A stretch of DNA of 64,000 nt. It comes from Kalaharituber pfeilii. Lineage: Eukaryota > Ascomycota > Pezizomycetes > Pezizales > Pezizaceae. The notes under the pieces were generated by a model. The model saw only the letters and a list, made by a program, of their open reading frames with translations. It searched no databases and was not told the DNA's origin. The DNA lies in assembly GCA_015179045.1 (NCBI GenBank), contig WHUZ01000001.1, forward strand, positions 1 through 64,000. Direction: 5' to 3'. Below are positions 43,938-53,677 of this stretch, in pieces. Within the stretch, counting starts at the first letter, position 1; every line of letters begins with the position of its first letter. A program made the position numbers and the translations under genes.

Positions 43938-44480
43938 TTCTTTCTTGGCAGCATACCGACTCTTAGGCTAGGTATCATACGAGAACAAACCGTTAAATTC
44001 AACTTTTTCTCCCATAACCATTTGCGTGTATTCATCACGTTTTCGCGAATTCAGCTTAAATACAATCACTAATCTGCAAACAAATCCTCTTGTAGACCCA
44101 ATGCATTCTAGTGCTCATACAAAATAAAATCGACTGCGCATGCATCTATTATCGATGTCTCTATGCATCTTTTCAACAAATAACACCTCCCACAATTCGC
44201 AAATCCAAAGAAATGCGAAAATTCAAATGGATGTGAGCTAGATATACATACACATATATTGCGTACATACTGTATATGTGTATGCGTGCACTTTACTTTA
44301 TCCAGCTCACAAACGCACAAATTGCGCTGTCGTAGCGCGAGGCAGGGATGTAAAAATCCTTCTTCTCTGATTGAGAAATAACCAATAGATTACTTGAATT
44401 ATAGGGCCATAGGATTTGAATACAGGTGGACGTGTGGGCTGTGCAGCAAACAGCGCAAATACACAAATGTCATACCTATG
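43938..44480. other. Gene-free interval
   Basis: Unique-looking AT-leaning DNA with a TA/TG-rich stretch near 44240-44290; no gene supported. Confidence 0.5.
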
Positions 44481-44595
44481 TACTCGCTGGTTCAGAAAGT
44501 ATTGGAAGGCTGCATAACAAATTTGCACTTATTCCAAATGGCGAATAGCGCACAAGATTTATGCAGCGTTCCAATACTTTCCGAACCAGCGAGTA
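44481..44595. mobile_element. 115-bp foldback MITE with TA ends
   Basis: Arms of about 44 bp, beginning TACTCGCTGGTTC and ending GAACCAGCGAGTA, with only a few mismatches and a short centre. The outer TA on each side fits a TA target duplication. Confidence 0.85.
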
Positions 44596-45203
44596 AGAAT
44601 TGTGATTAATAAAGCTTGTTTTCCAAATCTCGTGAGTGACATTATTTCTAAATATTATACCACTACCATTTGAGTACATCAGCTAAACTTGGCTGAGATT
44701 CTGCACTGAGCTCGTAGAACTCGGGAATTAATACAGTAGGTGCTTTCGCTGTCCTCATCACAATTGCCATAATTGCCTCTGAGCCTTCTTTGGATTATGC
44801 AAACTGTGTGTGTTCGGACTCAGTATTGCTGCTGCTTTTTCACGTCGACCGTTGACTTATGTATCATCCTATGCCATTTCATCCATAGTGCGACTCCGCT
44901 GCCAACGACCATGCACTCAACACCTTCAGCTGGATTGGAAAAAGCTTGTCCAAGCGTTGATTCATGTCATGTCATATGAAAAAACTTCCGGATCATATGG
45001 TTTACAAGGCGGTAACACATTACAGAAATAAGAGCTGGAGACGAATAAATTTCTTGCATTCGCCATTTTTCTTGGCACCGAAATGCTTTTGACCTTTAAC
45101 CTTCATATCTCCACAACCCATCTCTCAATTATAGAACTTGCACCCGTGATTCATGCAGCTTTGTCAAAAGTATCAAAAAACATTGCAGAAGTACATAGAA
45201 TAT
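44596..45203. other. Gene-free interval
   Basis: No gene, RNA or repeat seen. Confidence 0.45.
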
Positions 45204-45535
45204 GTAACGGAGGTGGTAAACGCAGAGAGGTACCGTCCGCCAGGTCAAAAAGACACTTGACTAGCGATGCTCGCTAATCCTCTGCGTAGCTCATATGTAT
45301 ATGTAGCACTCATTTATGCGACTGCGCTACCGTGTCGCATATCGCCTGCGTCGCATATGCGCATTTCGTATGCGTGCGTGCATCCACCGACCGCCCGCCC
45401 TACGGTTGCGGTGAACCCGTAACATGGCATAAATGAGTGCTATATAAGCTACATAGAGGACTAGCGAGTATCGCTAGTCAAGTGTCTTTTTCGCTTAGGC
45501 AAATAGTAACTCTCTGCGTTTACTACCTCTATTAC
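45204..45535. mobile_element. 332-bp MITE with ~110-bp terminal inverted repeats
   Basis: The left arm begins GTAACGGAGGTGGTAAACGC; the right arm in reverse begins GTAATAGAGGTAGTAAACGC. Both continue through AAAAGACACTTGACTAGCGA to GCACTCATTTATG. The core is CG-rich (CGCATATGCGCATTTCGTAT). The target duplication is not clear. A half copy lies at 47184-48120. Confidence 0.85.
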
Positions 45536-45652
45536 AGTTGACTAGCGATAAACTGGTCACCAGTTTGATGCTTAACTTATCTCGCCATACCTGCAAATAT
45601 AATTTACCACTTCATAGGCCTGGTCACCCTATATGAGTGATATATATTGGGG

Positions 45653-45665
45653 ACGCTGTGTTCTA

Positions 45666-45699
<34 letters not shown>

Positions 45700-46441
45700 A
45701 TAACCCCGCTTGTAGCACTAAGCCATGGCAGGGTCCCTGGGCAAGCCCTCATAGCCCGGAGACAGGCTAAACTAACTCTCTACATACATGGCCCCCACGC
45801 GCCGTCGCCCCCGCTCTCCTAGCTTCTAGAACTTGACCCCAGCGAAGAAATTCTCTAAAACGTCATACTCCTCCCCATTCTCCGCCTTTCTTTTCCAATC
45901 CTTTCCCATGTCGCTCCACCTCTCAAAACCTTCTGGGCGGTTCTTCTGACTTCTGCATCGGAAAGCGAGGTGCTCCCCGGTTTGCACCTCCCCGCACCTG
46001 CACTTATCCGACTCAACCGCCCCTATCCTCTTCAACCACACCGCACACCTCCCTCTCTCCAGGCGCAAGGCAGTGAAATTGGATACTGCTATCCTATTCC
46101 ACTCCATGACCTTTCCTCCTCCAAAGCCGTCCACTTCTCTCTTCTCCTTCCTCCACGCCTTCACCCTCTGGCGCACCCCACTTCCGGTGGCCACCTCCTT
46201 CCCCTGCATCACCGTCCCCTTCTTCGCCCACTCATCCGCCTTCTCATTTCCTGCGATTCCGATGTGAGCCTTGACCCACATCAGCTTCGCATCCCCTCCC
46301 TTCTTCTTCCTCCTCGCTACGGCATCCACCACTCTCCTCACATCCTCGGTTTTCCCCTTTCCCTCCCTGCCTGCCTTCTGGATCGCCATGACGGCAGCCT
46401 CAGAATCTAAACAGATCAGTACAGGGACACGCTGTGTTCTA
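45653..46441 (-). mobile_element. 5'-truncated LINE with 13-bp target duplication
   Basis: Insert 45666-46428 lies between ACGCTGTGTTCTA at 45653-45665 and at 46429-46441. A poly-T run (poly-A on minus) of about 27 bases starts at 45666. The 3' tail on minus is CCCTGCCATGGCTTAGTG and then GCGGGGTTATGTGATTT, shared with several micro-insertions in this window. Confidence 0.93.
45826..46428 (-). pseudogene. LINE RNase H and C-terminal Cys/His region (truncated ORF2)
   Basis: About 200 codons remain open. VPVLICLDSEAAVMAI and LMWVKAHIGIAGNEKADEWA are RNase H motifs; RCAVWLKRIG and CRCGEVQTGEHLAFRC form the C-terminal zinc-knuckle-like region of Tad1-group LINEs. The frame stays open a further 27 codons upstream to 46509, but those residues come from the target duplication and flanking DNA, so that ATG is chimeric. 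No functional protein is expected. Confidence 0.85.
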
Positions 46442-46594
46442 GACCTGGTATACCAAGTGGATGAGTGTACCGCCTGAACAGCAGGATTGGCTGCACTTGT
46501 GTAATACATCTGAGGCAGTAGCGAAAAAATAGTAAGTGATGTATCGGATCCCTAGCTAACATCCTGGTCGAAAGGGTCATGCAGCACAGCACAT

Positions 46595-46686
46595 AGGATA
46601 ACCCATGAGCCCTGCCATGGCGAAAAGCTGCAAGCGGGGTTATGTGAAATAAAAAAAAAAAAAAAAAAAAAAAGGATAACCCATGA
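46595..46686 (+). mobile_element. LINE-tail micro-insertion with 14-bp target duplication
   Basis: Insert 46609-46672 (GCCCTGCCATGGCGAAAAGC, then GCGGGGTTATGTGAAAT plus about 23 A) is flanked by AGGATAACCCATGA at 46595-46608 and 46673-46686. Confidence 0.93.
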
Positions 46687-46800
46687 CGGCCAAAGTGAAG
46701 GCAGACTTATATAGCCTGCAACCAGAAGAAGTTGCCTCTAGGAGGGGGTACTATTACAGGCTCATTGCAACCATAGGCAGGTGGTCAGTAGATACTAAGT

Positions 46801-47137
46801 GAGCGGCACGAGCCGAGCCAGCTCGAGCTCAAACGAGCCAAGATCATGCTAGTGTTTTTCTTGACAGCTCGCTAAAATGCTTAGCCAGTGCAAGGTTTCA
46901 TAAACTGTAAATACCTAATATAGTAATAATTAGAGACTTGGAGCTCATTCTGACCTACCAACAACTTCGAAATGCACAATTTAGCTGATAGTAGTGAGAA
47001 AGATGAAAATTTAGCTTAGTTTAGTTTAGTTTGTCAATATTATGTATATAATCAATCCAGGCTCGAGCCGAGCTCACTTACTCACGAGCTGGCTCGAGCT
47101 CACCGTCCAGCTCGGCTCGAGCTAGCTCGTGCCGCTC
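46801..47137. mobile_element. 337-bp non-autonomous element with GAGCGGCACGAGC ends
   Basis: The left end is GAGCGGCACGAGCCGAGCC and the right end GCTAGCTCGTGCCGCTC. Subterminal GAGCTC/GCTCGAG motifs repeat at both ends and the interior is AT-rich. No coding capacity; the target duplication is ambiguous. A right-truncated copy lies at 57072-57372. Confidence 0.8.
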
Positions 47138-47255
47138 AATAGTACTAGATACAGGCAATATGTGATAGCTAAGGTATCACAGTCATATAAATGAGTACTA
47201 TATGAGCTATGCAGAGGACTAGCGAGTATTGCTAGTTTAGTGTCTCTTTGGCCTA

Positions 47256-48091
47256 GCAGACGGCAATGAATCCAACAGGCCAGGCCAGGCCAGGCCAACC
47301 GGAGGCCTGCACTGACCTGGACCGTAAAATTCTGGGCCTGGCCTGGCCTGAACAATCAGGCCAGGCCGTGAGGACCGCCTGGACCAGGCGGCCTGAAACA
47401 ATCAGGCCAATCAGGCCGGCACAGGGCAACCAGGCCGGCCCAGACCAACCAGGCCGGTCCGGACCAACCAGACCGGTCCAGACCAACCAGGCCGGTCCAG
47501 GCCAATCAGGCCGGTCCAGACCATTCAGGCTGGCCCAGGCCATTCAGGCTGGCCCAGGCGATTCAGGCTGGCCCAAACTATTCAGGCTGGCCCAGGCGAT
47601 TCAGGCTGGCCCAGGCCAACCAGGCCGGTCCAGGCCAACCAGGCCAGTCCAGGCCGACCAGGCCATTTACGTAAATTCAAGCGATCTTAGAATTTAACCC
47701 AGGTGAATTAGATTTTAATAGTCCTGGATATTTCCACTATCAGTAATTGACAGTTGCGCATCAGGTATCATCATCGAAGAATTGAGTCCAGTCTGTTGTA
47801 TTATCTGGAAGGTCCATCATTTCTAAAATATTTCTTAGTATATATACTTGAATACAAAGTGTGATACTGTACATACTTGACAAAAGTCGTAGACCGCTGC
47901 TGTTTAAAATTCTAGACATATGGGAGATTCTACTCATTTAAATACTCAAACAATCTGGTAAATGCTGGCCTCAATTCACCTGGATAGCTGTGGAGTGATT
48001 CGTTTAATTGGCCTGATTCATGTGGATCAGGCCGGTCCAGGCGGTTTCAGTCCAATGCAGATCACGGCCTGTCAGATTCATTGGCAGACGG
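47256..48091. mobile_element. hAT-like non-autonomous element with 8-bp target duplication
   Basis: Element 47264-48083 (820 bp) is flanked by GCAGACGG at 47256-47263 and 48084-48091. An 8-bp duplication is the hAT hallmark. The 18-bp terminal inverted repeats start CAATGAATC (hAT-like CARNG) and match except at two positions. It has no transposase. Confidence 0.9.
47277..47672. repeat. GGCC-rich ~18-bp minisatellite inside the hAT-like element
   Basis: Units of the type GACCAACCAGGCCGGTCC recur about twenty times with variation. The long open frames across it are by-products of the period being a multiple of three. Confidence 0.85.
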
Positions 48092-48508
48092 TAACTCTCT
48101 ACATTTACCACCTTCATTCCAGCAAGAGTAGAAGATTTTAGCATGTCCAAGTGTAATAGGTGAGGTAGCCGTATGACACGCTGGGGCAGTAAATATAATG
48201 AATGAATTAGCGACGCTATATAATAGTGAAATGATGATAAGTGATGTATTGAACCTTTGGCTGACATCCCTGGCTGGAAAGATTATACGGTGAGCCGAAA
48301 ATAGTATGTAAGCTTGCAGCATGGAATAATTCATGATGGCCAGAGTTTGAATTCCTATACTATATCATACCACTGCCGACTAGTGACAAGTTACCAAACC
48401 TGTCCCTACACTTAAACCTTAAAAAATGTGGAGTATATGGAATACATAATCACTCTATATCTGCCTCCAAGCCTGAAAATACTAGAAAGTATGAGATATT
48501 ACAATTTA

Positions 48509-49280
48509 CCATCACGCACGGCGGGCGGGCGTTGCTAAGGGATACGACCGGTTCAGGGTAACAGTAGTTTCGCAAGCGCTGAACGGCAGAGGCTTAATAA
48601 ACTTGACAGGAGAGGCGCGACAGGAAAGGCTCGTGAGTGGCGATTCCGCGGTCCCAGATCAGCGGTGCCGGTTCAGCGGCGATGGCAGGCTTTGGTGAAA
48701 AAGGCAGGGAGGAAGATCAGATACTGAATAGGATCTAAAGATTGGCAAGAATAACAAGAACATATGGACTGCGAGGAACCATATGGGTGTAGTCTCATAA
48801 TATGGGTGTATTAAGAAGACAAGACAACAGACAAGGAGAGAAAGAACTATTTACATGAGGGCCAGATGGGGCTCTTATATATACATGATAGGCCCATTAG
48901 CCAAGAAACATAATACAAAGGTAGGAGCAGCGACGAGGGCAGTAGCAGGAGCAGGAGAGAGGCAGAAATGAGGGCCGTGGCGAGGGAAGCGCAGTGGCGA
49001 AGGCAGAATTTTCATATAGCAACCATGAAAAGGCATAGGCTTACTTTTGGTAGGTAGGCGGGCTGTACTGGCAGCTGGCTGGCTACGGCTGGCTAGCTGC
49101 CTATAGCTAGCTAGTTCTATGGGCTTTCCGGCTGTTGGCAGGAGGGCTGTCACTGACGGCCGGCTAGCTACCTATAGCTAGCCGGTTCTATGAGCGTGCC
49201 GGCTGTCAGCAGTAGGCGGTCGTGGCTTGCCGGCGGTCGCGGCGTGAGTGTGCGGAGGCTGTAGGGCACGAGCTGTGACA
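48509..49280. mobile_element. Diverged LTR, family 1 copy 1
   Basis: Shares GCTAAGGGATACG, CCGGTTCAGGGTAACAGTAG, GCAAGCGCTGAACG and CTTATATATACATGATAGG with the LTR at 49508-50186. It ends in TGTGACA. Its 5' end reads CATCACG where the sister LTR has TGTCACG. No 5-bp target duplication found. Confidence 0.75.
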
Positions 49281-49507
49281 ATAAGCTTTGTATGAATATT
49301 ATTTCGTAAGTATTATTACAGATAGAATAATAAAGATCATATTAATCACTTGACATACAGCATCACTGTTAGTAACTATTATACATAACCTATACAGAGA
49401 TGATAATATACTCAATACTGAGATTCACTTATTATTATTAACTACTAGTACTTATAATCTTGTATTCTATTTGTACTTATTTTATATATTCATTTCAACT
49501 CTATTAT

Positions 49508-50186
49508 TGTCACGCGCGACGGAGGGCTGGTGCTGCTAAGGGATACGGCCGGTTCAGGGTAACAGTAGTTTGCAAGCGCTGAACGACATGGGCTTGACAA
49601 ACTTGACAGGAGAGGCTTGACAGGAGAGGCTCGCAGGTAGCGGTTCAGCAGTTCTAGTTCAGCGCTTCTGGTTTAGCGGCGATGGCAGGCTATGGTGAAA
49701 TGGCAGAGAAGATCAAGTACTGAATTAGATCTAGGGATTGACAAGAATAACAAGATCATATGGACTGCGAAGAACCATATGGGTCTATTAAGAAGACAAG
49801 ACAACAGACAAGGAGAGAAAGAACTATTTTCATGAGGGCAAGATAGGGCCTTATATACATGATAGGCTCATTTAGCTAAGAAACATAATACAAAGGTAGA
49901 AACAGCGACGAGGGTGGTAGCAAGAGCAGGGTGGTGAAGGCAGAGTTTTCATGACAGGTGGGCTATACTAGCAGGCGGGCTGTACTGGCAGGCGGGCTAT
50001 ACCGGCAGGCGGGCTATACTAGCAGGCGGGCTGTACTCGTACTGGCAGGCTGGCTATACTGGCAGGCTGGCTATACTGGCAGGCGGGCTATACTAGCACC
50101 TTGCTAGCTACCTATGGCTAGCTGGGCAGGAGGCGGTCGTGGGTCGTGGCTTAGTATGCGGAGACTGTACGGCGTGAGGTGTGACA
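49508..50186. mobile_element. Solo LTR, family 1 copy 2, with 5-bp target duplication
   Basis: Runs from TGTCACGCG to GTGTGACA, 679 bp, flanked by ATTAT at 49503-49507 and 50187-50191. Near its end (about 49961-50098) a 17-bp minisatellite of the type GGCAGGCGGGCTATACT is repeated about eight times. Confidence 0.9.
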
Positions 50187-50191
50187 ATTAT

Positions 50192-50531
50192 AGTAAATAG
50201 CAGCAAGTAGAAGTTATATAATATTAGAAATAAGTTACATTTATTTCTTTTTAAGAGATATCTTATTAACTAAAGATATTTAAAAGTAGATAACTTTCTA
50301 TCAATCTAGATAACTAAACTCATATCTTTGAGTTATTAGTACTTAATCTATCTAAAAAATCTTTAAATCTTCTTTCAAATTTTAAAATCATATAGAGCAA
50401 TCTTTTTTCTCCTTTCTACTAGATTCTGAATTTTTTAGAAATTGCTTCTAAACTTATATACTAGTTTAAAAAGAAGTTAAGTAATATAGTATAAAAGAAA
50501 ATACTTGCTACTAATACTAAAATTTCTACAT
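50192..50531. other. TA-rich block
   Basis: Strongly AT-rich with very few C/G and no gene. It resembles repeat DNA degraded by RIP-like C-to-T mutation. Similar blocks: 49281-49502, 51249-51700, 62949-63285, 63495-63731. Confidence 0.6.
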
Positions 50532-50536
50532 TTTAT

Positions 50537-51243
50537 TGTTACGGCTAAGGTAAGACTTACGGAGTCGGTTCCGGAAGCACCGCCAGAGACGTATGCTAAA
50601 GATGTGACTGATCACCACTAGGCAACGTCCACTGGTAAACGGCGGTTGCCTACAGAAGTGTGTGTTGAAGTTGCACATGGCCTACCAATATGCGCACATG
50701 CATCACAGACCTTCCTGATGCATGTTTCTATTACGTTCACGCCTTTCCGGCTACCGCAGACCTTCCTAACGCATGCCTCCATTACGTTCACGCCTTTCCG
50801 GCTACCGCAGACCTTCTTAATGCATGCCTCCATTACGGTCACGCCTTTCCGGCTACCGCAGACCTTCCTAATGCATGCCTCCATTACGTCCATGCCTTTC
50901 CAGCTACCGCGGACCTTCCTAATGCATGCTTCTATTACGTTCACGCCTTTCCTGCTATTACGGACCTTCCTGATGCGTGTTTTCTGTTACGTTTCTCTGC
51001 CTGTATGCCTTAGCATGTTTATCGTCATGTTACTGTCAATTGACTAGTCATGTATGACGGCCGGAAGTCTATATAAACGAGCTGAACAGTTAGCTAGAAG
51101 GAAATCAAGACACAAGCAGTGTTCTAAGTTGAACTCTCACTTAACGCTCTCGCGTAACCTTTTGTCGTCCGCTTCGCTGTCCTCGTGAACCCGGAGTCGC
51201 CTCAAGAGTCACTCTCACGAGTCCAGCGACGCCTACGCTAACA
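50537..51243 (+). mobile_element. Solo LTR, family 2, with 5-bp target duplication
   Basis: Runs from TGTTACGGC to CGCTAACA, 707 bp, flanked by TTTAT at 50532-50536 and 51244-51248. TATATAA near 51072 and the downstream GC-rich part suggest a U3-R-U5 layout in plus orientation. It lies within TA-rich debris but is itself not AT-rich, so it is younger than that debris. Confidence 0.92.
50709..50963. repeat. Five tandem 51-bp units in the LTR U3
   Basis: Units start ACCTTCCTRATGCATG and end TTTCCGGCTACCGCAG, period exactly 51, with a partial sixth copy after 50963. The period is a multiple of three, so open frames appear on both strands. Possible enhancer-like repeats. Confidence 0.93.
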
Positions 51244-51795
51244 TTTATAAATTGTTATCTACTGCAATAGTAAGCTGTAATACCTTAACTTATATAAAAA
51301 TTAAGTATAGAGTTCTCTTTTATTTCTTTATTTATACAATTTATACTTTTTAGTTTATACAATAGTAACAACAGTAGTTTTACTTTAACCTAAGAAGCTT
51401 TACTATAAATCTAGTACAATTAAGCAAAGCCTATGCTAGTTAAAGAGTTGCAAAATATAGTATTCAAATTTACTATTTGAAAGTAATTTTTAGTATTACG
51501 ATATAACCAGATGAAGCGCGAAGTTATTAGCTAACAAATCTGAGAATCTGAAGAATCTGAATATTTACAAAACAATGGGAATTGAATCTGGGACGGAATT
51601 TAGTCTAGTTATCTGGGCCGACGGAAAGTCATCTAGTAATCTTTTACTATAAATTCACCACCAGGCTTATAGAAATATATAATTACAATAGATAAGATGT
51701 ATCAGAATTTCAGGTCTGTCGCCAGTTAAAATCCCAATTCTTCACCAATTAAATTTAGGAGCAGAGTGTGAGACCAAAAAGCGAACAAAAAGAAC

Positions 51796-51866
51796 TGCTC
51801 AAATCGGGAATCGAACCCGAGCCATACGCTTGGGAAGCGTATATTCTACCACTAAACTATTTGAGC
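51796..51866 (-). tRNA. tRNA-Gly(CCC): tRNA-Gly (anticodon CCC)
   Basis: On minus, the acceptor GCTCAAA pairs with TTTGAGC. The D arm contains TAGTGGTAGAAT (box A-like), the anticodon stem TACGC/GCGTA encloses loop TTCCCAA, and the T arm reads CGGGTTCGATTCCCG (box B). The discriminator base is A. No intron. T runs just downstream on minus serve as a Pol III terminator. It decodes GGG. Confidence 0.96.
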
Positions 51867-52689
51867 TAATCCACATTATTATCTTCTGATTCTTATAAAT
51901 TGGTAACCTTGATAAGCCACTGCTTACAAGGGGAGAAAGCTAATATGTATTCGTCATAAGTGTGTTAATTCAGGCAATTGTAGCATATGCTGGTGAGAAC
52001 GTCACGAAAGCATCCTAATTATCTTTCGGCACCACTTAACACACAAGACAAACACACTGAATGGTGTCGTGCCTGAAGAATTGTTCTCAGATCTTTCATT
52101 GCCTGTCTGCATAATTTACTAATGATAATCCAATCTTTAAGGTCCCTACTCAATATTTCTTTTCTTGGTCCTGTGATACCAAGAATGAATTTATTCAAAA
52201 CATTTCTTGATACCCTGGGAATTTTTTTCAGCGCTTCAATAATGACATTTGCGGCAGGTCGTGAATTTAAGGATACAGATGGATGAACCTGGTACAGTGG
52301 AATTTGATAAATGTGACCCGTCTTTTTTTTTTTTAAGAATAATGTGACCCGTCTTTTTTTTTTAAAAAATAATGTGACCCGTCGCTTGTCATACATGCCC
52401 TATGTTCGTGAAGCCGTTGGCACTTTTCCTCACTACTTTGTCCCTGGTCACTATTAGTATAATCAATTAGGTTGACTGTGGTGGATTATGATGTCGTTCG
52501 TCTCTCAATATCCCAGCGTGCAGAACGCAAACTGATGCAAGTAGGCATTTGTCAGGGCTACTTTCTGACAGGCACAAGGATTTATCATATGAACAGTCTC
52601 CAGCAGATCCGGGCTCCCCGCCTTGTTGGTTCCGGAACCAACCACCCTGTTCCCTGTTCGCAGCTAGGATATCAATTAGTTTTCGGAAC
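51867..52689. other. Gene-free interval
   Basis: Contains two short poly-T runs at about 52323-52334 and 52353-52363, each preceded by AATGTGACCCGTC or GTGACCCGTC, a small local duplication of about 32 bp (third partial copy at 52371-52383). No gene supported. Confidence 0.5.
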
Positions 52690-52765
52690 AACTCGATGCA
52701 ATTCCGCGGAATGTCTCTGTCCAGTCAGTTTCTGACTGACGGAAGCTGGAATAAGTGGCGCTAAC

Positions 52766-53506
52766 TACAGTCTACCCTTGCTATACCAGATGGCCTCTGC
52801 CTGCGCCACATCCGTTCCCCATACAAATCGCCCTTGCTATACCGGACGCCCTAACAATTCTGGACCAAACAGAAACCTCCAGACAAGTACCCCCCTGTCT
52901 CCATACAAATAATATTTGCTATACCGATTACATTAATACTAATACATCTTAGACTACCCCACTTCACACTTGGCTGCCATCACTGCTACTACCACTGCTA
53001 CCACTGCTACCACTGCTGCCACTGCTACCGCTGCTACCATCACTTTCTCCAATGTTCAAGTAATGGAAACTGGGCACCTCGTTGCTTCTTTTTCCATGTA
53101 CTATCATTTCTGAGATTAATTGTTAAGCACTTATCACTTTGTTTCAAAATATCTGACAAAGTAGATACAGCTACTGATTAGCCCTAAATAATAGGTTAGA
53201 TATTTAGGATATCACAGTTAAGTTAAAGTACAGTAATCTTACCAATATATCTCGGAAATGTTTACCAAATTCACTTAACTTTTCTTTAGCATACTTTGGT
53301 TCTATTCAACATTTACATATTTGATGCTTCTGAAGCACACTTAAGGCCGGATGATTTCCAGATATTGTGAGCAACACATATTGATGTATTTGGTTGGATG
53401 TGTAAACAAGTTAATATTTACTTCGTTCATTTCCGATTTCAGTAATTATTTGGATTGGCGAAAATTGCCAGATTTTAGCGATCCGGTATAGCAAGGGTAG
53501 ACTATA
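52766..53506. mobile_element. 741-bp pogo/Tc1-like MITE at a TA target
   Basis: TA-(C/T)AGTCTACCCTTGCTATACC at both ends, inverted (starts 52766 and 53506). Partial subterminal repeats CCTTGCTATACCGG and GCTATACCGAT occur inside the left end. It splits the left arm of the surrounding inverted repeat, whose right arm shows the uninterrupted site. Confidence 0.88.
52977..53041. repeat. Short 9-bp minisatellite (ACTGCTACC)n
   Basis: About seven units with single-base variants, inside the pogo-like MITE. Confidence 0.85.
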
Positions 53507-53614
53507 TTTAAAGCGACTGCTAATCTACTAGTAACCCATGTCCACATTCCATGCCTACATCGATCCACTTATTCCAACTTCCTGCGTGAGTGCGTCATGG
53601 TACATGTACTCTGG

Positions 53615-53677
53615 CATCTCTTTTGTTTTTTCTTTTTTAATATCACGTACTGTAACCCCGCTTATTTTACATCTCTT
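53615..53677 (-). mobile_element. LINE-tail micro-insertion with 8-bp target duplication
   Basis: Insert 53623-53669 on minus reads AAAATAAGCGGGGTTACAGT, then ACGTGATATT and an A-rich tail. It is flanked by CATCTCTT at 53615-53622 and 53670-53677. It carries only about 30 bp of the LINE tail and begins inside the stem-loop region. Confidence 0.75.

Larger units (their letters stand above)
47184..48120. mobile_element. Half copy of the 332-bp MITE, split by a hAT-like element
   Basis: 47184-47263 matches the right arm of the 45204 MITE (ATAAATGAGTACTATATGAGC, GAGGACTAGCGAGTATTGCT). The arm resumes at 48092 with TAACTCTCTACATTTACCAC. The left arm is absent. Confidence 0.75.

Noticed and set aside
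47266..47697. Long open frames on both strands rich in Pro/Gln/Gly or Trp/Leu
   Set aside because: They come from the 18-bp GGCC minisatellite, whose period is a multiple of three; no domain and no gene signals.
48509..50186. One LTR retrotransposon with two LTRs
   Set aside because: The two LTR copies are separated by only about 227 bp of TA-rich DNA, and the second has its own 5-bp target duplication; two separate LTR remnants fit better.
50709..50963. Possible CRISPR array
   Set aside because: Units are contiguous 51-bp tandem repeats without spacers, in a eukaryotic LTR; no cas genes.
50618..51047. Repeat-protein-like open frames on both strands (for example RKVCGSRKGV units)
   Set aside because: By-product of the 51-bp tandem repeats in the U3 of a solo LTR.
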